A DNA stretch of 64,000 nucleotides from Bradyrhizobium macuxiense (lineage in GTDB: Bacteria; Pseudomonadota; Alphaproteobacteria; Rhizobiales; Xanthobacteraceae). A model generated the notes under the pieces. It saw only the letters and a list, made by a program, of their open reading frames with translations. It was not told the origin of the DNA and did not search any database. Numbering within the stretch: the stretch's first letter is position 1; every line of letters starts with the position of its first letter. The translations under genes and the position numbers were made by a program. The DNA lies in contig NZ_VITY01000005.1 in assembly GCF_007993935.1 (NCBI RefSeq), forward strand, positions 62,001-126,000, read 5' to 3'. Shown here one piece after another: positions 23,973-33,060 of this stretch.

Positions 23973-25115
23973 TTAGATGTGGTAGGTCTTCAGCGGCGGA
24001 ATGCCGTTGAACGCCACCGACGAGTAGGTCGACGTATAGGCGCCGGTGCCTTCGATCAGCAGCTTGTCGCCGATCTCGAGCGTCACCGGAAGCGGATACG
24101 GCAGCTTCTCGTACAGCACGTCGGCGCTGTCGCAGGTCGGGCCCGCGAGCACGCACGGCGTCATGTCCGCCCCGTCATGCGGGGTGCGGATGGCGTAACG
24201 GATCGACTCATCCATCGTCTCGGCGAGACCGCCGAACTTGCCGATGTCGAGATAGACCCAGCGCACCTCGTCCTCGTCGCTCTTCTTCGAGATCAGGACG
24301 ACTTCGGTCTCGATGATGCCGGCATTGCCGACCATGCCGCGGCCCGGCTCGATGATCGTCTCCGGGATCTGGTTGCCGAAATGCTTGCGCAGCGCGCGGA
24401 AGATCGACCGGCCATATTGCAGCACCGGCGGAACGTCCTTCAGATACTTGGTCGGGAAGCCACCGCCCATGTTGACCATGGTGAGGTTGATCCCGCGCTC
24501 GGCGCAGTCACGGAACACGGTCGAGGCCATCGCCAGCGCACGATCCCACGCCTTCACCTTGCGCTGCTGCGAGCCGACATGGAACGAGATGCCGCACGGC
24601 TCGAGCCCGAGGCGCTTGGCGAGGTCGAGCACGTCGACCGCCATCTCGGGGTCGCAGCCGAACTTGCGCGACAGCGGCCACTCGGCGCCGGCGCAGTCAT
24701 AGAGGATGCGGCAGAACACCTTGGCGCCGGGCGCTGCGCGCGCGACCTTCTCGACCTCGGCGGCGCAGTCGACCGCGAACAGGCGAATGCCGAGCGCGAA
24801 GGCGCGTGCGATGTCGCGCTCCTTCTTGATCGTGTTGCCATAGGAGATGCGGTCCGGCGTCGCACCGGCGGCCAGCGCCATCTCGATCTCCGCGACGGTC
24901 GCGGTGTCGAAGCAGGAGCCGAGCGAGGCCAGCAGCGCCAGCACCTCGGGCGCAGGGTTGGCCTTCACCGCGTAGAACACGCGGCTGTCCGGCAGCACCT
25001 TCGCGAAGGTCTGGTAGTTGTCGCGCACGACTTCGAGGTCGACGACGAGGCACGGCTCGGTGTCGAGACCATCCTGGCGGCGGTTGCGCAGGAATTCCTG
25101 AATACGTTCAGTCAT
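23973..25115 (-). CDS. odc: Ornithine (lysine/ornithine) decarboxylase, PLP fold type III
   Basis: A 380-residue eukaryotic-type ODC. PLP-lysine is Lys51 in VFYAVKANP. Other marks are SYGNTIKK, FHVGSQ, MGGGFPTKY, EPGRGMVGNAG (phosphate site) and CDSADVLYE, with the active-site Cys from the partner subunit. It makes putrescine from ornithine, and homospermidine synthase downstream uses it. Start ATG at 25115; a longer frame into the leader is not credible. A leader of about 500 bases with conserved structure precedes it. Confidence 0.93.
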   Translation of the reverse strand: MTERIQEFLRNRRQDGLDTEPCLVVDLEVVRDNYQTFAKVLPDSRVFYAVKANPAPEVLALLASLGSCFDTATVAEIEMALAAGATPDRISYGNTIKKERDIARAFALGIRLFAVDCAAEVEKVARAAPGAKVFCRILYDCAGAEWPLSRKFGCDPEMAVDVLDLAKRLGLEPCGISFHVGSQQRKVKAWDRALAMASTVFRDCAERGINLTMVNMGGGFPTKYLKDVPPVLQYGRSIFRALRKHFGNQIPETIIEPGRGMVGNAGIIETEVVLISKKSDEDEVRWVYLDIGKFGGLAETMDESIRYAIRTPHDGADMTPCVLAGPTCDSADVLYEKLPYPLPVTLEIGDKLLIEGTGAYTSTYSSVAFNGIPPLKTYHI

Positions 25116-25615
25116 GGCACTCTCCAACGGCCCCAGCGACGGGATCCGCATCAACGTGACGTCGGATAAGAGCGCTTCGGCCACATCGCGCGATGGAGGC
25201 GCGCTGAGGCCAAGAGACTCAAACCAGACTGTGCTGCCGTGGATTGGTTGGGAGAGTTTCCCGCCCGCTCACCTGGCAATGAAGGACAAGCCTTTTCAGT
25301 AGCCCGCGCCGGCGTTGGACCGCCGGTAGAGACCAAAAAAGCCCGATCCGTCGTTGCTTTAAGTCGCGTCCCCCGTTGAGAGCGGGGTGCGCCGGTTCGC
25401 CTCCGGCTGCCAGTCACGGTTGCAAAGAGTGGTGAGACCTTCAACAAGGCATCCCTGGAGAGAGATGCTGGCCGCCTCGTGTCCTCTCGGACGTAAGCGA
25501 CCCTCGGTTCTTCCACCCCTTGGCGGCTGTCCGGCCTCTTGTCCGGATACCTACCGACTGACACACGACCACAGGCACGTGCGAAATTGGGCAAGGCAGG
25601 AAATAAGTCTTTTGA
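25116..25615 (-). promoter_or_regulatory. Long structured 5' leader of odc, speF-type RNA motif
   Basis: About 500 bases without a credible gene lie before the ODC start. On the minus strand there are several strong hairpins: ACCGGCGG/CCAACGCCGGC near 25308-25326, CCCCGCTC-TCAACGGGG near 25372-25387, a GCATCTCTC/GGGATGC hairpin near 25449-25467, and GTCCGAG-AGGAC near 25479-25492. A T-run (complement of 25335-25341) follows a GC stretch. The speF motif (Rfam RF00518) is known in Rhizobiales directly upstream of ornithine decarboxylase genes and is of this size. It is assigned by position and structure, without a covariance search. Confidence 0.7.
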
Positions 25616-25778
25616 CTTCGCGGCGCAAGAATTTTTTTGCGATAGCGGCAAATTTCCCTAACGCGTGCTTGCGATCTCGCGCACAGCACGTGTTGGAGAT
25701 GAACAGCTGTTAAGAATGACTAACGAAGCGTGTGCGTTTTAGCCCTGTGCCGCAGCGCTTTCTCGAATCGCGCAAAGC

Positions 25779-26039
25779 TCACGCGCGACGCGTGAACGGC
25801 TCGACGCGTTGCGCAGCGCGGATGAAGGCGATCATGATCAGGACGCCGAGGCCGAACAGCACGGCCTGCAAGATGTGCGCAGCGGTGTCGTTGAGCCCGA
25901 GCAGGATCGCGAGCGCCCAGCCGCCGGCGAACGCCGCGCCGAACACTTCGGCGCCGATCAGGATCGCCGCCGAGATCACGGTGATGACGCTCGGCCAGTA
26001 GATCCGGCTGTTGCCTGAGGCGGTGGGCTGCATGCTCAT
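25779..26039 (-). CDS. Small two-helix membrane protein, unknown function
   Basis: 86 residues with two hydrophobic helices (VITVISAAILIGAEVFGAAFAGGWAL and ILQAVLFGLGVLIMIAFI) and a short basic end. The start ATG at 26039 has AGGA upstream. Longer frames overlap the divergent peptidase gene and are rejected. Typical hypothetical protein of Bradyrhizobium. No function is assigned. Confidence 0.7.
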   Translation of the reverse strand: MSMQPTASGNSRIYWPSVITVISAAILIGAEVFGAAFAGGWALAILLGLNDTAAHILQAVLFGLGVLIMIAFIRAAQRVEPFTRRA

Positions 26040-26169
26040 GAAATAGGTCCTGTTCAGGGGGCGCAATCTCTCCGAAAAGTGCCCATCTATCAAGCGCAAA
26101 AGGCCCAAAAATGCCGTATCGCGTGATATAGATTGGGCCGCATTTTCAAGGCGAAAAACGGGATATTCG

Positions 26170-28245
26170 ATGTCAGAAGCCAGCGCAGAAGCCATTGCCA
26201 ACCCCCTCCTGAAGGCGTGGCAGACGCCGCTCGAGACGCCGCCCTTCGCCGAGATCAAGCCTGAGCATTTCCTCCCCGCCTTCGAGCAGGCCTTCGCCGA
26301 TCATTCGGCGGAAGTGGCTGCGATCACCCACGATCCGGCGCTGCCCGATTTCGACAACACCATCACGGCGCTGGAGCGCTCCGGCAAGCTGCTGTCGAAG
26401 GTTTCGGCCGTGTTCTACGACCTGGTCTCGGCCCACTCCAACCCGGCGATCCTGGAGATTGACAAGGAGGTGTCGCCGAGGATGGCGCGGCACTGGAATC
26501 CGATCATGATGAACGCTGTGCTGTTTGGCCGCATCGCCATGCTGCACGAGAAGCGCGCCTCGCTCGGCCTGACCGGCGAGCAGATGCGGCTCTTGGAGCG
26601 CACCTATACCCGCTTCCACCGCTCCGGCGCCGGGCTCGACGACGCCGCCAAGGCCCGCATGGCCGAGATCAACGAGCGCCTCGCCCATCTCGGCACCTCG
26701 TTCAGCCACCATCTGCTCGGCGACGAGCAGGAGTGGTCCATGGAGCTCGGCGAGGGCGACCGCGCCGGCCTCTCCGACACATTTGTGGCAGCTGCCAAGG
26801 CTGCGGCGGAAGAGCGCGGCATGCCTGGCAAGGCGATCGTGACGCTGTCGCGCTCCTCGGTCGAGCCGTTCCTGCAGAGCTCGCAGCGGCGCGACCTGCG
26901 CGAGAAGGTCTACAAGGCCTTCGTCGCCCGCGGCGACAATGGCAACGCCAACGACAACAACGCGACCATCGTGGAGATCCTCAGGCTCCGCGAGGAGACC
27001 GCGAAGATCCTGGGCTTCCCGACCTACGCCGCCTATCGCCTGGAGGACTCCATGGCCAAGACGCCGGAGGCGGTGCGAGGCCTGCTGGAGCGGGTCTGGA
27101 AGCCGGCGCGGGCGCGGGCGCTCGCCGACCGCGATGCGCTGCAGGCGCTGATCACCGAGGAGGGCGGCAATTTCACCTTGGCGTCCTGGGACTGGCGCTA
27201 TTACGCCGAGAAGCTGCGCCAGGCCAAAGCCAATTTCGACGATTCCGCGATCAAGCCCTATCTGGTGCTCGATCACATGATCGAGGCCGCCTTCGACTGC
27301 GCCACCCGCCTGTTCGGCGTCACCTTCGAGGAGCGCAAGGACATCCCGGTCTGGCACCCGGATGTGCGGGTCTGGGAGGTCAAGGGCCGCGACGGCCAGC
27401 ACAAGGCGCTGTTCTACGGCGACTACTTCGCGCGGCCCTCCAAGCGCTCCGGCGCCTGGATGACCTCGCTGCGCGACCAGCAGAAGCTCGACGGCGACGT
27501 CGCGCCGCTGGTCATCAATGTCTGCAACTTCGCCAAGGGCGCCGACGGCGCACCTTCGCTGCTGTCGCCCGACGATGCGCGGACCCTGTTCCACGAGTTC
27601 GGGCATGGCCTGCACGGCATGCTCTCCAACGTGACCTACCCGTCACTATCGGGGACCTCGGTGTTCACCGACTTCGTCGAGCTGCCCTCGCAGCTCTACG
27701 AGCATTGGCAGGAGCGACCCGAGGTGCTGCAGCGCTTCGCCCGCCACTACCAGACCGGGGAGGCGCTGCCGGACGATCTGCTCCAGCGCTTCCTCGCCGC
27801 GCGCAAATTCAACCAGGGCTTTGCCACCGTCGAGTTCGTCTCCTCGGCGCTGGTCGACCTCGAATTCCACACCCAGCCGGCGGCGGCGAGCTGGGACGTC
27901 CGCGCCTTCGAACAGAAGGAGCTGGAGAAGATCGGCATGCCCGCCGAAATCTCGCTGCGGCACCGGCCGACCCAGTTCGGCCACATCTTCTCCGGCGACC
28001 ACTATGCCTCCGGCTATTACAGCTACATGTGGTCGGAGGTGATGGACGCCGACGCCTTCGGCGCGTTCGAGGAGGCCGGCGACATCTTCGATCCGGCGAC
28101 CGCCAAGCGGTTGCACGACGACATCTATTCGTCGGGCGGCTCGCGCGATCCGGAGGAGGCCTATGTCGCCTTCCGCGGCCGCGAACCCGAGCCGGATGCG
28201 CTGCTGCGCCGCCGCGGCCTGCTCGAGACATCAGAGGCGGCCTGA
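26170..28245 (+). CDS. M3 family oligopeptidase (OpdA/Dcp-like)
   Basis: A 691-residue cytosolic zinc peptidase of the M3 family. The HEFGH motif lies at residues 475-479 within LFHEFGHGLHGML, and a downstream Glu supplies the third ligand. The N-terminal helical lid is complete (FAEIKPEHFLPAFEQAF at the start) and FSGDHYASGYYSYMWSEVMDADAF is the conserved substrate wall near the end. It degrades short peptides, including cleaved signal peptides in E. coli. It is divergent from a small membrane protein gene and three bases upstream of the DUF1007 gene. Confidence 0.93.
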   Translation: MSEASAEAIANPLLKAWQTPLETPPFAEIKPEHFLPAFEQAFADHSAEVAAITHDPALPDFDNTITALERSGKLLSKVSAVFYDLVSAHSNPAILEIDKEVSPRMARHWNPIMMNAVLFGRIAMLHEKRASLGLTGEQMRLLERTYTRFHRSGAGLDDAAKARMAEINERLAHLGTSFSHHLLGDEQEWSMELGEGDRAGLSDTFVAAAKAAAEERGMPGKAIVTLSRSSVEPFLQSSQRRDLREKVYKAFVARGDNGNANDNNATIVEILRLREETAKILGFPTYAAYRLEDSMAKTPEAVRGLLERVWKPARARALADRDALQALITEEGGNFTLASWDWRYYAEKLRQAKANFDDSAIKPYLVLDHMIEAAFDCATRLFGVTFEERKDIPVWHPDVRVWEVKGRDGQHKALFYGDYFARPSKRSGAWMTSLRDQQKLDGDVAPLVINVCNFAKGADGAPSLLSPDDARTLFHEFGHGLHGMLSNVTYPSLSGTSVFTDFVELPSQLYEHWQERPEVLQRFARHYQTGEALPDDLLQRFLAARKFNQGFATVEFVSSALVDLEFHTQPAAASWDVRAFEQKELEKIGMPAEISLRHRPTQFGHIFSGDHYASGYYSYMWSEVMDADAFGAFEEAGDIFDPATAKRLHDDIYSSGGSRDPEEAYVAFRGREPEPDALLRRRGLLETSEAA

Positions 28246-28247
28246 AG

Positions 28248-28898
28248 GTGAGGCCGTCACTGAACCGGCTGATCGCCGGGCTCGTGCTTGCGGTGTCCGT
28301 CGTGCTCGGCATGGCGGCCGCCGAGGCGCATCCGCATGTCTGGATCGTCGCAAAGAGCGAGTTGATCTACGCGCCTGACGGCACCATCACCGGCGTCCGC
28401 CACGCCTGGACCTTCGACGACATGTTCTCGACCTATGCGTTGCAGGGCATCGAGACCAAGGTGAAGGGCGCCTACAGCCGCGAGGAGCTGGCGCCGCTGG
28501 CGCAGACCAATGTCGAGTCGCTGAAGGAATATGCCTATTTCACCTTCGCCAAGGGCGACGGCAAGAAGCAGAAGTTCACCGAGCCGGTCGACTACTTCCT
28601 CGAATACAAGGACTCGTCCCTGACACTGCACTTCACGCTGCCGGTGAAGACGCCGTTCAAGGCCCGGCAGCTTTCGCTCGAGGTGTTCGACCCGACCTAT
28701 TTCATCGACTTCCAGTTCGCCGAGAAGGAGCCGGTCAAGCTGGTCGGCGCTGCTGCTGACTGCAAGATGCAGTTCGAGCGGCCAAACAGTGACGGCACCG
28801 CCGCCGCGCAGAAGCTCGGCGAGCAGAACTTTCTCGATGGCGGCAACGGCAATTTCGGCATGATGTTCGCCAACAAGATCACGGTGGATTGCCCATGA
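28248..28898 (+). CDS. DUF1007 periplasmic protein, partner of the nickel/cobalt exporter
   Basis: A 216-residue protein starting with GTG at 28248. The signal peptide (RLIAGLVLAVSVVLGMAAAEA) exposes a mature N-terminus HPHVWIVAKSELIY, whose HPHVW motif is the family hallmark and could bind metal. The rest is beta-rich with AWTFDDMFSTYAL and VFDPTYFIDFQF. DUF1007 genes are nearly always next to NicO/RcnA-type genes, as here with an ATGA overlap. Its role as metal donor or sensor for the exporter is inferred. Confidence 0.88.
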   Translation: MRPSLNRLIAGLVLAVSVVLGMAAAEAHPHVWIVAKSELIYAPDGTITGVRHAWTFDDMFSTYALQGIETKVKGAYSREELAPLAQTNVESLKEYAYFTFAKGDGKKQKFTEPVDYFLEYKDSSLTLHFTLPVKTPFKARQLSLEVFDPTYFIDFQFAEKEPVKLVGAAADCKMQFERPNSDGTAAAQKLGEQNFLDGGNGNFGMMFANKITVDCP

Positions 28899-30004
28899 CG
28901 CCGATCGCCTCGCGCGCGATGCGCGGCCTCGCCGTGTCCGCCGCGGTGCTCGCGGCATTCGCGGTGCTCGACGGCGCGGTTCATGCGCTGCTGGCGCAGA
29001 ATCCGTTTGGCGCGCCGCGCGCCGCGGAGCCGCAGGGCGGGCTGGTCGGCTGGCTATTGGCAAAACAGTCGGAGTTCTATCGCGAGATGTCGCAGACCAT
29101 CCGCGCCGCGAAATCCGATGGTTCGGCGGTCTGGACGCTACTTGCGATCTCCTTTGCCTACGGGATTTTCCATGCCGCAGGTCCCGGCCACGGCAAGGCG
29201 GTGATCTCGTCCTACATGGTCGCCAATCGCGAGACCGCGCGGCGCGGCATCGTGCTGTCGTTCGCCTCGGCGCTGATGCAGTCGCTGGTCGCCGTTCTGA
29301 TCGTGGGTGTCTGCGCCTGGCTGCTCAATGCGACGGCGAAGACGATGTGCGGGGCGGAGAAGGCGATCGAGATAGCCAGCTACGCGCTGATCGCAGCCTT
29401 CGGCGCCCGGCTGGTCTGGGCCAAGGGCGGCGGCTTCTTCCGCGCGCTGCAGGTGCCGCGTCCGTCACTGGCGATGGCCGGCGCGCAGCACGGTCGCGAT
29501 CACCATGATCACGCCCACCACGACCATGGCCATGAGCACCATCGTCACGCGCACGACGATCACGACCATCATCACGGGCACGATCACAGCCATGACGCGG
29601 ACCATGTCCATGACGAGCATTGCGGCCATTCGCATGGACCGACGCCGGCCGAGCTCGCCGGGCCCGGCGGCTGGCGGCGTGGCCTGAGTGCGATCCTCAC
29701 GGTCGGGATCCGGCCGTGCTCGGGCGCGATCCTGGTGCTGGTGTTCGCGCTGGCGCAGGGCTTGTTCTGGGCCGGCGTTGCCGCGACCTTCGTGATGGGC
29801 CTCGGCACCGCCATCACGGTGGCGGCGATCGCGTTGGTTGCGGTGTCGGCGCGCGGCGTGGCCGAGCGGCTCAGCGGCGCGCGCGACGGCGGCGGCATGG
29901 TGATCATGCGCGGCCTGGAATTCGCGGCCGCGGGCCTCGTGCTGCTGTTCGGGCTCGGGCTGCTGTTCGGCTACGTCGCGGCCGAACGGGCGACGTGTTT
30001 GTGA
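28895..30004 (+). CDS. NicO/RcnA-type nickel/cobalt transporter
   Basis: A 369-residue membrane protein. HAAGPGHGKAVISSYMVANRE near residue 98 and TVGIRPCSGAILVLVFALAQGLFW near residue 268 are the two conserved helices of the NicO family. Between them, residues of about 198-250 are extremely rich in His and Asp (more than 25 His). It is expected to export nickel or cobalt from the cytoplasm. The ATG at 28895 overlaps the DUF1007 stop, so the two are coupled. No Zur- or RcnR-like site was seen in front of the pair. Confidence 0.9.
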   Translation: MTPIASRAMRGLAVSAAVLAAFAVLDGAVHALLAQNPFGAPRAAEPQGGLVGWLLAKQSEFYREMSQTIRAAKSDGSAVWTLLAISFAYGIFHAAGPGHGKAVISSYMVANRETARRGIVLSFASALMQSLVAVLIVGVCAWLLNATAKTMCGAEKAIEIASYALIAAFGARLVWAKGGGFFRALQVPRPSLAMAGAQHGRDHHDHAHHDHGHEHHRHAHDDHDHHHGHDHSHDADHVHDEHCGHSHGPTPAELAGPGGWRRGLSAILTVGIRPCSGAILVLVFALAQGLFWAGVAATFVMGLGTAITVAAIALVAVSARGVAERLSGARDGGGMVIMRGLEFAAAGLVLLFGLGLLFGYVAAERATCL

Positions 30005-30061
30005 GGTCACCTCGCCCCGCTTGCGGGGAGAGGTCTCCTGAGTGAGGGACGCATCGCAGCG

Positions 30062-30256
30062 CGGGTTCCCTCTCCCCTTGCGGGAGAGGGTTAGGGAGAG
30101 GGGTGCCGCTTGCTGCACTGCTTATTGGGTGCGAGCGCTTACTAGGCGGCGAGCGAGATATTGGCTGATGGCCCTCGTACATCTCGCCCGGGGCCACCCC
30201 TCTCCCCACCCTCTCCCGCAAGGGGAGAGGGAGCCTGAACGGCGTACTCACCTCAC
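30062..30256. repeat. Dispersed palindromic element, family A copy 3, inverted
   Basis: The blocks of copies 1 and 2 appear here in reverse order and on the other strand: GGTGCCGCTTGCT instead of AGCAAGCGGTACC, and GCCCGGGGCCACCCCTCTCC instead of its complement. The right end GTACTCACCTCAC (30244-30256) matches the GTGAGGTGAGCAC end. A further GC-rich hairpin (CCCCGCTTGCGGGGAG) lies at 30016-30031. The gap 30005-30285 holds only these repeats. Confidence 0.82.
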
Positions 30257-30285
30257 GCAGGAACGGAGGCGGGGAGAAAGGCAAC

Positions 30286-30684
30286 TCAGCTCGCCAGATA
30301 TCCCCGGATTGCCGGCAGCAGGAAGATCGCGATGTTGATCGCAAAGCCGATGCTCCAGAGGATCGAGCGCAGCGTCGGGCGGTTGCCGATATAGGTGAAG
30401 ACGTAGGCGATCCGCACGATCAGGAACAGCACCGCGAGCTCGTCGATCAGCCGCAGCGGGCCGACGCGGAATTCGGCGAGCAGCACGGCGAAGGCGAAGA
30501 ACGGGAAGGCCTCGAGGCCGTTCTGGTGGGCGCCGAGCGCGCGCGAGCGGATCGGGTCGTCGTAGAAATCGGGATCGCGAGGTTTCGAATTGTCGAAACC
30601 GCGGATGCCGGCCCATTTCACCGACACGATCGTCAGCAGTGAGAGCAGCAGCGTCCCGAAGACGCACCATTCGGCGATCGTCAT
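30286..30684 (-). CDS. MAPEG family membrane protein
   Basis: 132 residues with four membrane helices. The MAPEG layout is visible: EWCVFGTLLLSLLTIVSVKWAGI, then RALGAHQNGLEAFPFFAFAVLLAEF with the conserved HQNGLEAFP motif, and LFLIVRIAYVFTYIGNRPTLRSILW. Family members conjugate glutathione or detoxify lipid peroxides in the membrane. The ATG at 30684 is set by a perfect GGGGAGGA upstream. It is divergent from hemH. Confidence 0.92.
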   Translation of the reverse strand: MTIAEWCVFGTLLLSLLTIVSVKWAGIRGFDNSKPRDPDFYDDPIRSRALGAHQNGLEAFPFFAFAVLLAEFRVGPLRLIDELAVLFLIVRIAYVFTYIGNRPTLRSILWSIGFAINIAIFLLPAIRGYLAS

Positions 30685-30797
30685 GGTTCCTCCCCATTCA
30701 CGGAGCGGAACGTAGCCAACCGGCGCTTGGCTTGACAAGGTTGGAGCAACGCGCGAAGCCCAAAGCCCCCAGGCGAAGGACCAAGCGCAAAGCCATC

Positions 30798-31835
30798 ATG
30801 AGCACGGTGATCCCGTTCGAGAGCGCGAAGCCTGCCGCGGCGCCGAAGCCGGAGCGCGTCGGCGTGCTGCTGGTCAATCTCGGCACGCCGGACACGGCGG
30901 ATGCCGCAGGCGTGCGGGTCTATCTCAAAGAATTCCTGTCCGATCCGCGAGTGATTGAGGATCAGGGCCTGGTCTGGAAGCTGATCCTCAACGGCATCAT
31001 CCTGCGCGTCCGCCCGGCCCGCAAGGCGCGCGACTATCTGAAGATCTGGAACACCGAGAGGAACGAGTCGCCGCTGAAGACCATCACGCGCTCGCAGGCC
31101 GACAAGCTGGCGGAAGCAATCGCCGATCACGACCACGTCGTGGTCGACTGGGCGATGCGCTATGGCAATCCATCGATCAAGCAGCGCATCGAAGCGCTGG
31201 CGGCGCAGGGCTGCGGCCGGCTGCTGCTGGTGCCGCTCTATCCGCAATATTCCGCGGCGACGTCGGCGACCGTTTGCGACGAAGCGTTTCGCGTGCTGGC
31301 CGGCATGCGCGCGCAGCCGATCCTGCGGGTGACGCCGCCTTATTACGATGATCCCGATTACATCGAGGCGCTGGCGGTCTCGATCAACGCGCATCTTGCG
31401 ACGCTGCCGTTCCAGCCCGAGGTGATCCTCGCCTCGTTCCACGGCATGCCGAAGGAATACGTCGACAAGGGCGATCCCTATCAGGCGCAGTGCATCGCAA
31501 CGACCAACGCGCTGCGCAAGCGGCTCGGGCTCGATGCCTCACGGTTGCTTCTCACCTTCCAGTCCCGCTTCGGCAAGGCCGAGTGGCTACAGCCCTATAC
31601 CGACAAGACGGTCGAGAAGCTGGCCAAAGACGGCGTGCGGCGAATGGCCGTGGTCACGCCCGGCTTCTCCGCCGATTGCCTGGAGACGCTGGAGGAGATC
31701 GCGCAGGAGAATGCCGAGATCTTCCGGCATAATGGCGGCGAGCAGTTCGCGGCCATCCCCTGCCTCAACGACAGCGACGGCGGCATGGACGTGATCCGCC
31801 AGCTCGTGCTGCGCGAGTTGCAGGGCTGGATCTAG
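30798..31835 (+). CDS. hemH: Ferrochelatase
   Basis: 345 residues. It inserts ferrous iron into protoporphyrin IX as the last step of haem synthesis. Family marks are RVGVLLVNLGTPDTADAAGVRVYLKEFLSDPRV, MRYGNPSIKQ, LLLVPLYPQYSAATSATV (catalytic area), ASFHGMPKEYVDKGDPY with the active-site His, FQSRFGKAEWLQPYTD, and a final VTPGFSADCLETLEEI with the conserved Glu. The ATG at 30798 is the first in frame; the upstream sequence is basic and not family-like. It is probably membrane-associated. Confidence 0.95.
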   Translation: MSTVIPFESAKPAAAPKPERVGVLLVNLGTPDTADAAGVRVYLKEFLSDPRVIEDQGLVWKLILNGIILRVRPARKARDYLKIWNTERNESPLKTITRSQADKLAEAIADHDHVVVDWAMRYGNPSIKQRIEALAAQGCGRLLLVPLYPQYSAATSATVCDEAFRVLAGMRAQPILRVTPPYYDDPDYIEALAVSINAHLATLPFQPEVILASFHGMPKEYVDKGDPYQAQCIATTNALRKRLGLDASRLLLTFQSRFGKAEWLQPYTDKTVEKLAKDGVRRMAVVTPGFSADCLETLEEIAQENAEIFRHNGGEQFAAIPCLNDSDGGMDVIRQLVLRELQGWI

Positions 31836-32028
31836 CGGGGCTGGTTCTGATTGTTAACGATCCGTGACACCGGACGCGGCTATTCGTTCGCATCTGGTAG
31901 TCCGGCAGCAGCTTCCTATGTGCTAGGTAGAACAACAGCCGGCTGAACCGGCGCGGCGGTCCTGCCGACCAATGCACGACCGCGCCCGGCGACGGTCTCG
32001 CCGGTCGCGCGGCGCCTTGGAGGACTTT

Positions 32029-33030
32029 ATGACTGGCTTCGACATTTTCGCGATTGCGTTTGTTCTTCTTGTCATCGTCACGCTGTTCGCCGGGATCAAG
32101 ACCGTTCCGCAGGGCTTTGACTGGACCATCGAGCGGTTCGGCAAATACACCCGCACGCTGTCGCCCGGCCTCAATCTGATCGTGCCCTATTTTGATCGCA
32201 TCGGGCGCAAGATCAACATGATGGAGCAGGTGATCAACATTCCCGAGCAGGAGGTGATCACCAAGGACAACGCCACCGTGACGGTGGACGGCGTCGCGTT
32301 CTACCAGGTGTTCGATGCGGCGAAGGCGAGCTACGAGGTCGCCAATCTCAACCAGGCGATCACCGTGCTGACCATGACCAACATCCGCTCGGTGATGGGC
32401 TCGATGGATCTCGACCAGGTGCTGTCGCATCGCGACGAGATCAACGAGCGGCTGCTGCGCGTGGTCGATGCCGCGGTCTCGCCCTGGGGCGTCAAGGTCA
32501 ACCGCATCGAGATCAAGGACATCGTGCCGCCGGCCGACCTCGTCGAGGCGATGGGCCGGCAGATGAAGGCCGAGCGCGTCAAGCGCGCCGACATCCTCCA
32601 GGCCGAAGGCCAGCGGCAGTCCGAGATCCTGCGCGCCGAGGGCGCCAAGCAGGGCCAGATCCTGCAGGCCGAGGGCCGCCGCGAAGCGGCTTTCCGCGAC
32701 GCCGAGGCGCGCGAGCGGCTTGCGGAAGCCGAGGCCAAGGCGACCCAGATGGTGTCGGAGTCGATCGCCAAGGGCGACGTCGCGGCGCTGAACTACTTCA
32801 TCGCCGACAAATACATCAAGGCGTTCGGCCAGCTCGCGGAGTCGCCGAACCAGAAGGTCCTGATGCTGCCGATCGAAACCTCGAGCGTGCTGGGCTCGCT
32901 CGCCGGTATCGGCGAGATCGCCCGCGCCACCTTCGGCGAGAGCGCAGCGTCCGCCAGCGCGGCGGCGCGGCGCGGCTCGGTGCCGTCGGCCGGTCCGACG
33001 CCGCCACCGCCGGTGCCGCCGCAGCGATAG
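32029..33030 (+). CDS. SPFH/Band 7 (stomatin, QmcA-like) protein
   Basis: 333 residues. One N-terminal membrane helix (FDIFAIAFVLLVIVTLFAGI) is followed by the SPFH domain, with KTVPQGFDWTIERFGKYTRTLSPGLNLIVPYFDRIGRKINMMEQV, and a long Ala/Glu coiled coil that drives ring or raft assembly (ADILQAEGQRQSEILRAEG). The end is Pro/Ala-rich. The start ATG at 32029 has TTGGAGGA upstream. It forms the usual SPFH-NfeD pair with the next gene, where NfeD and SPFH partners organise membrane microdomains and may guide proteolysis. Confidence 0.93.
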   Translation: MTGFDIFAIAFVLLVIVTLFAGIKTVPQGFDWTIERFGKYTRTLSPGLNLIVPYFDRIGRKINMMEQVINIPEQEVITKDNATVTVDGVAFYQVFDAAKASYEVANLNQAITVLTMTNIRSVMGSMDLDQVLSHRDEINERLLRVVDAAVSPWGVKVNRIEIKDIVPPADLVEAMGRQMKAERVKRADILQAEGQRQSEILRAEGAKQGQILQAEGRREAAFRDAEARERLAEAEAKATQMVSESIAKGDVAALNYFIADKYIKAFGQLAESPNQKVLMLPIETSSVLGSLAGIGEIARATFGESAASASAAARRGSVPSAGPTPPPPVPPQR

Positions 33031-33060
33031 AGATCCAAAGATGACTGGCTCCGCACACTC

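Noticed and set aside
23202..25169. Plus-strand frame of 655 codons opposite GNAT and odc
   Set aside because: Antisense shadow spanning two real genes on the other strand.
25151..25651. A 166-codon minus-strand frame in the odc leader
   Set aside because: It overlaps the structured leader and has unusual composition for this genome. It is better explained as RNA. A short leader peptide cannot be fully excluded.
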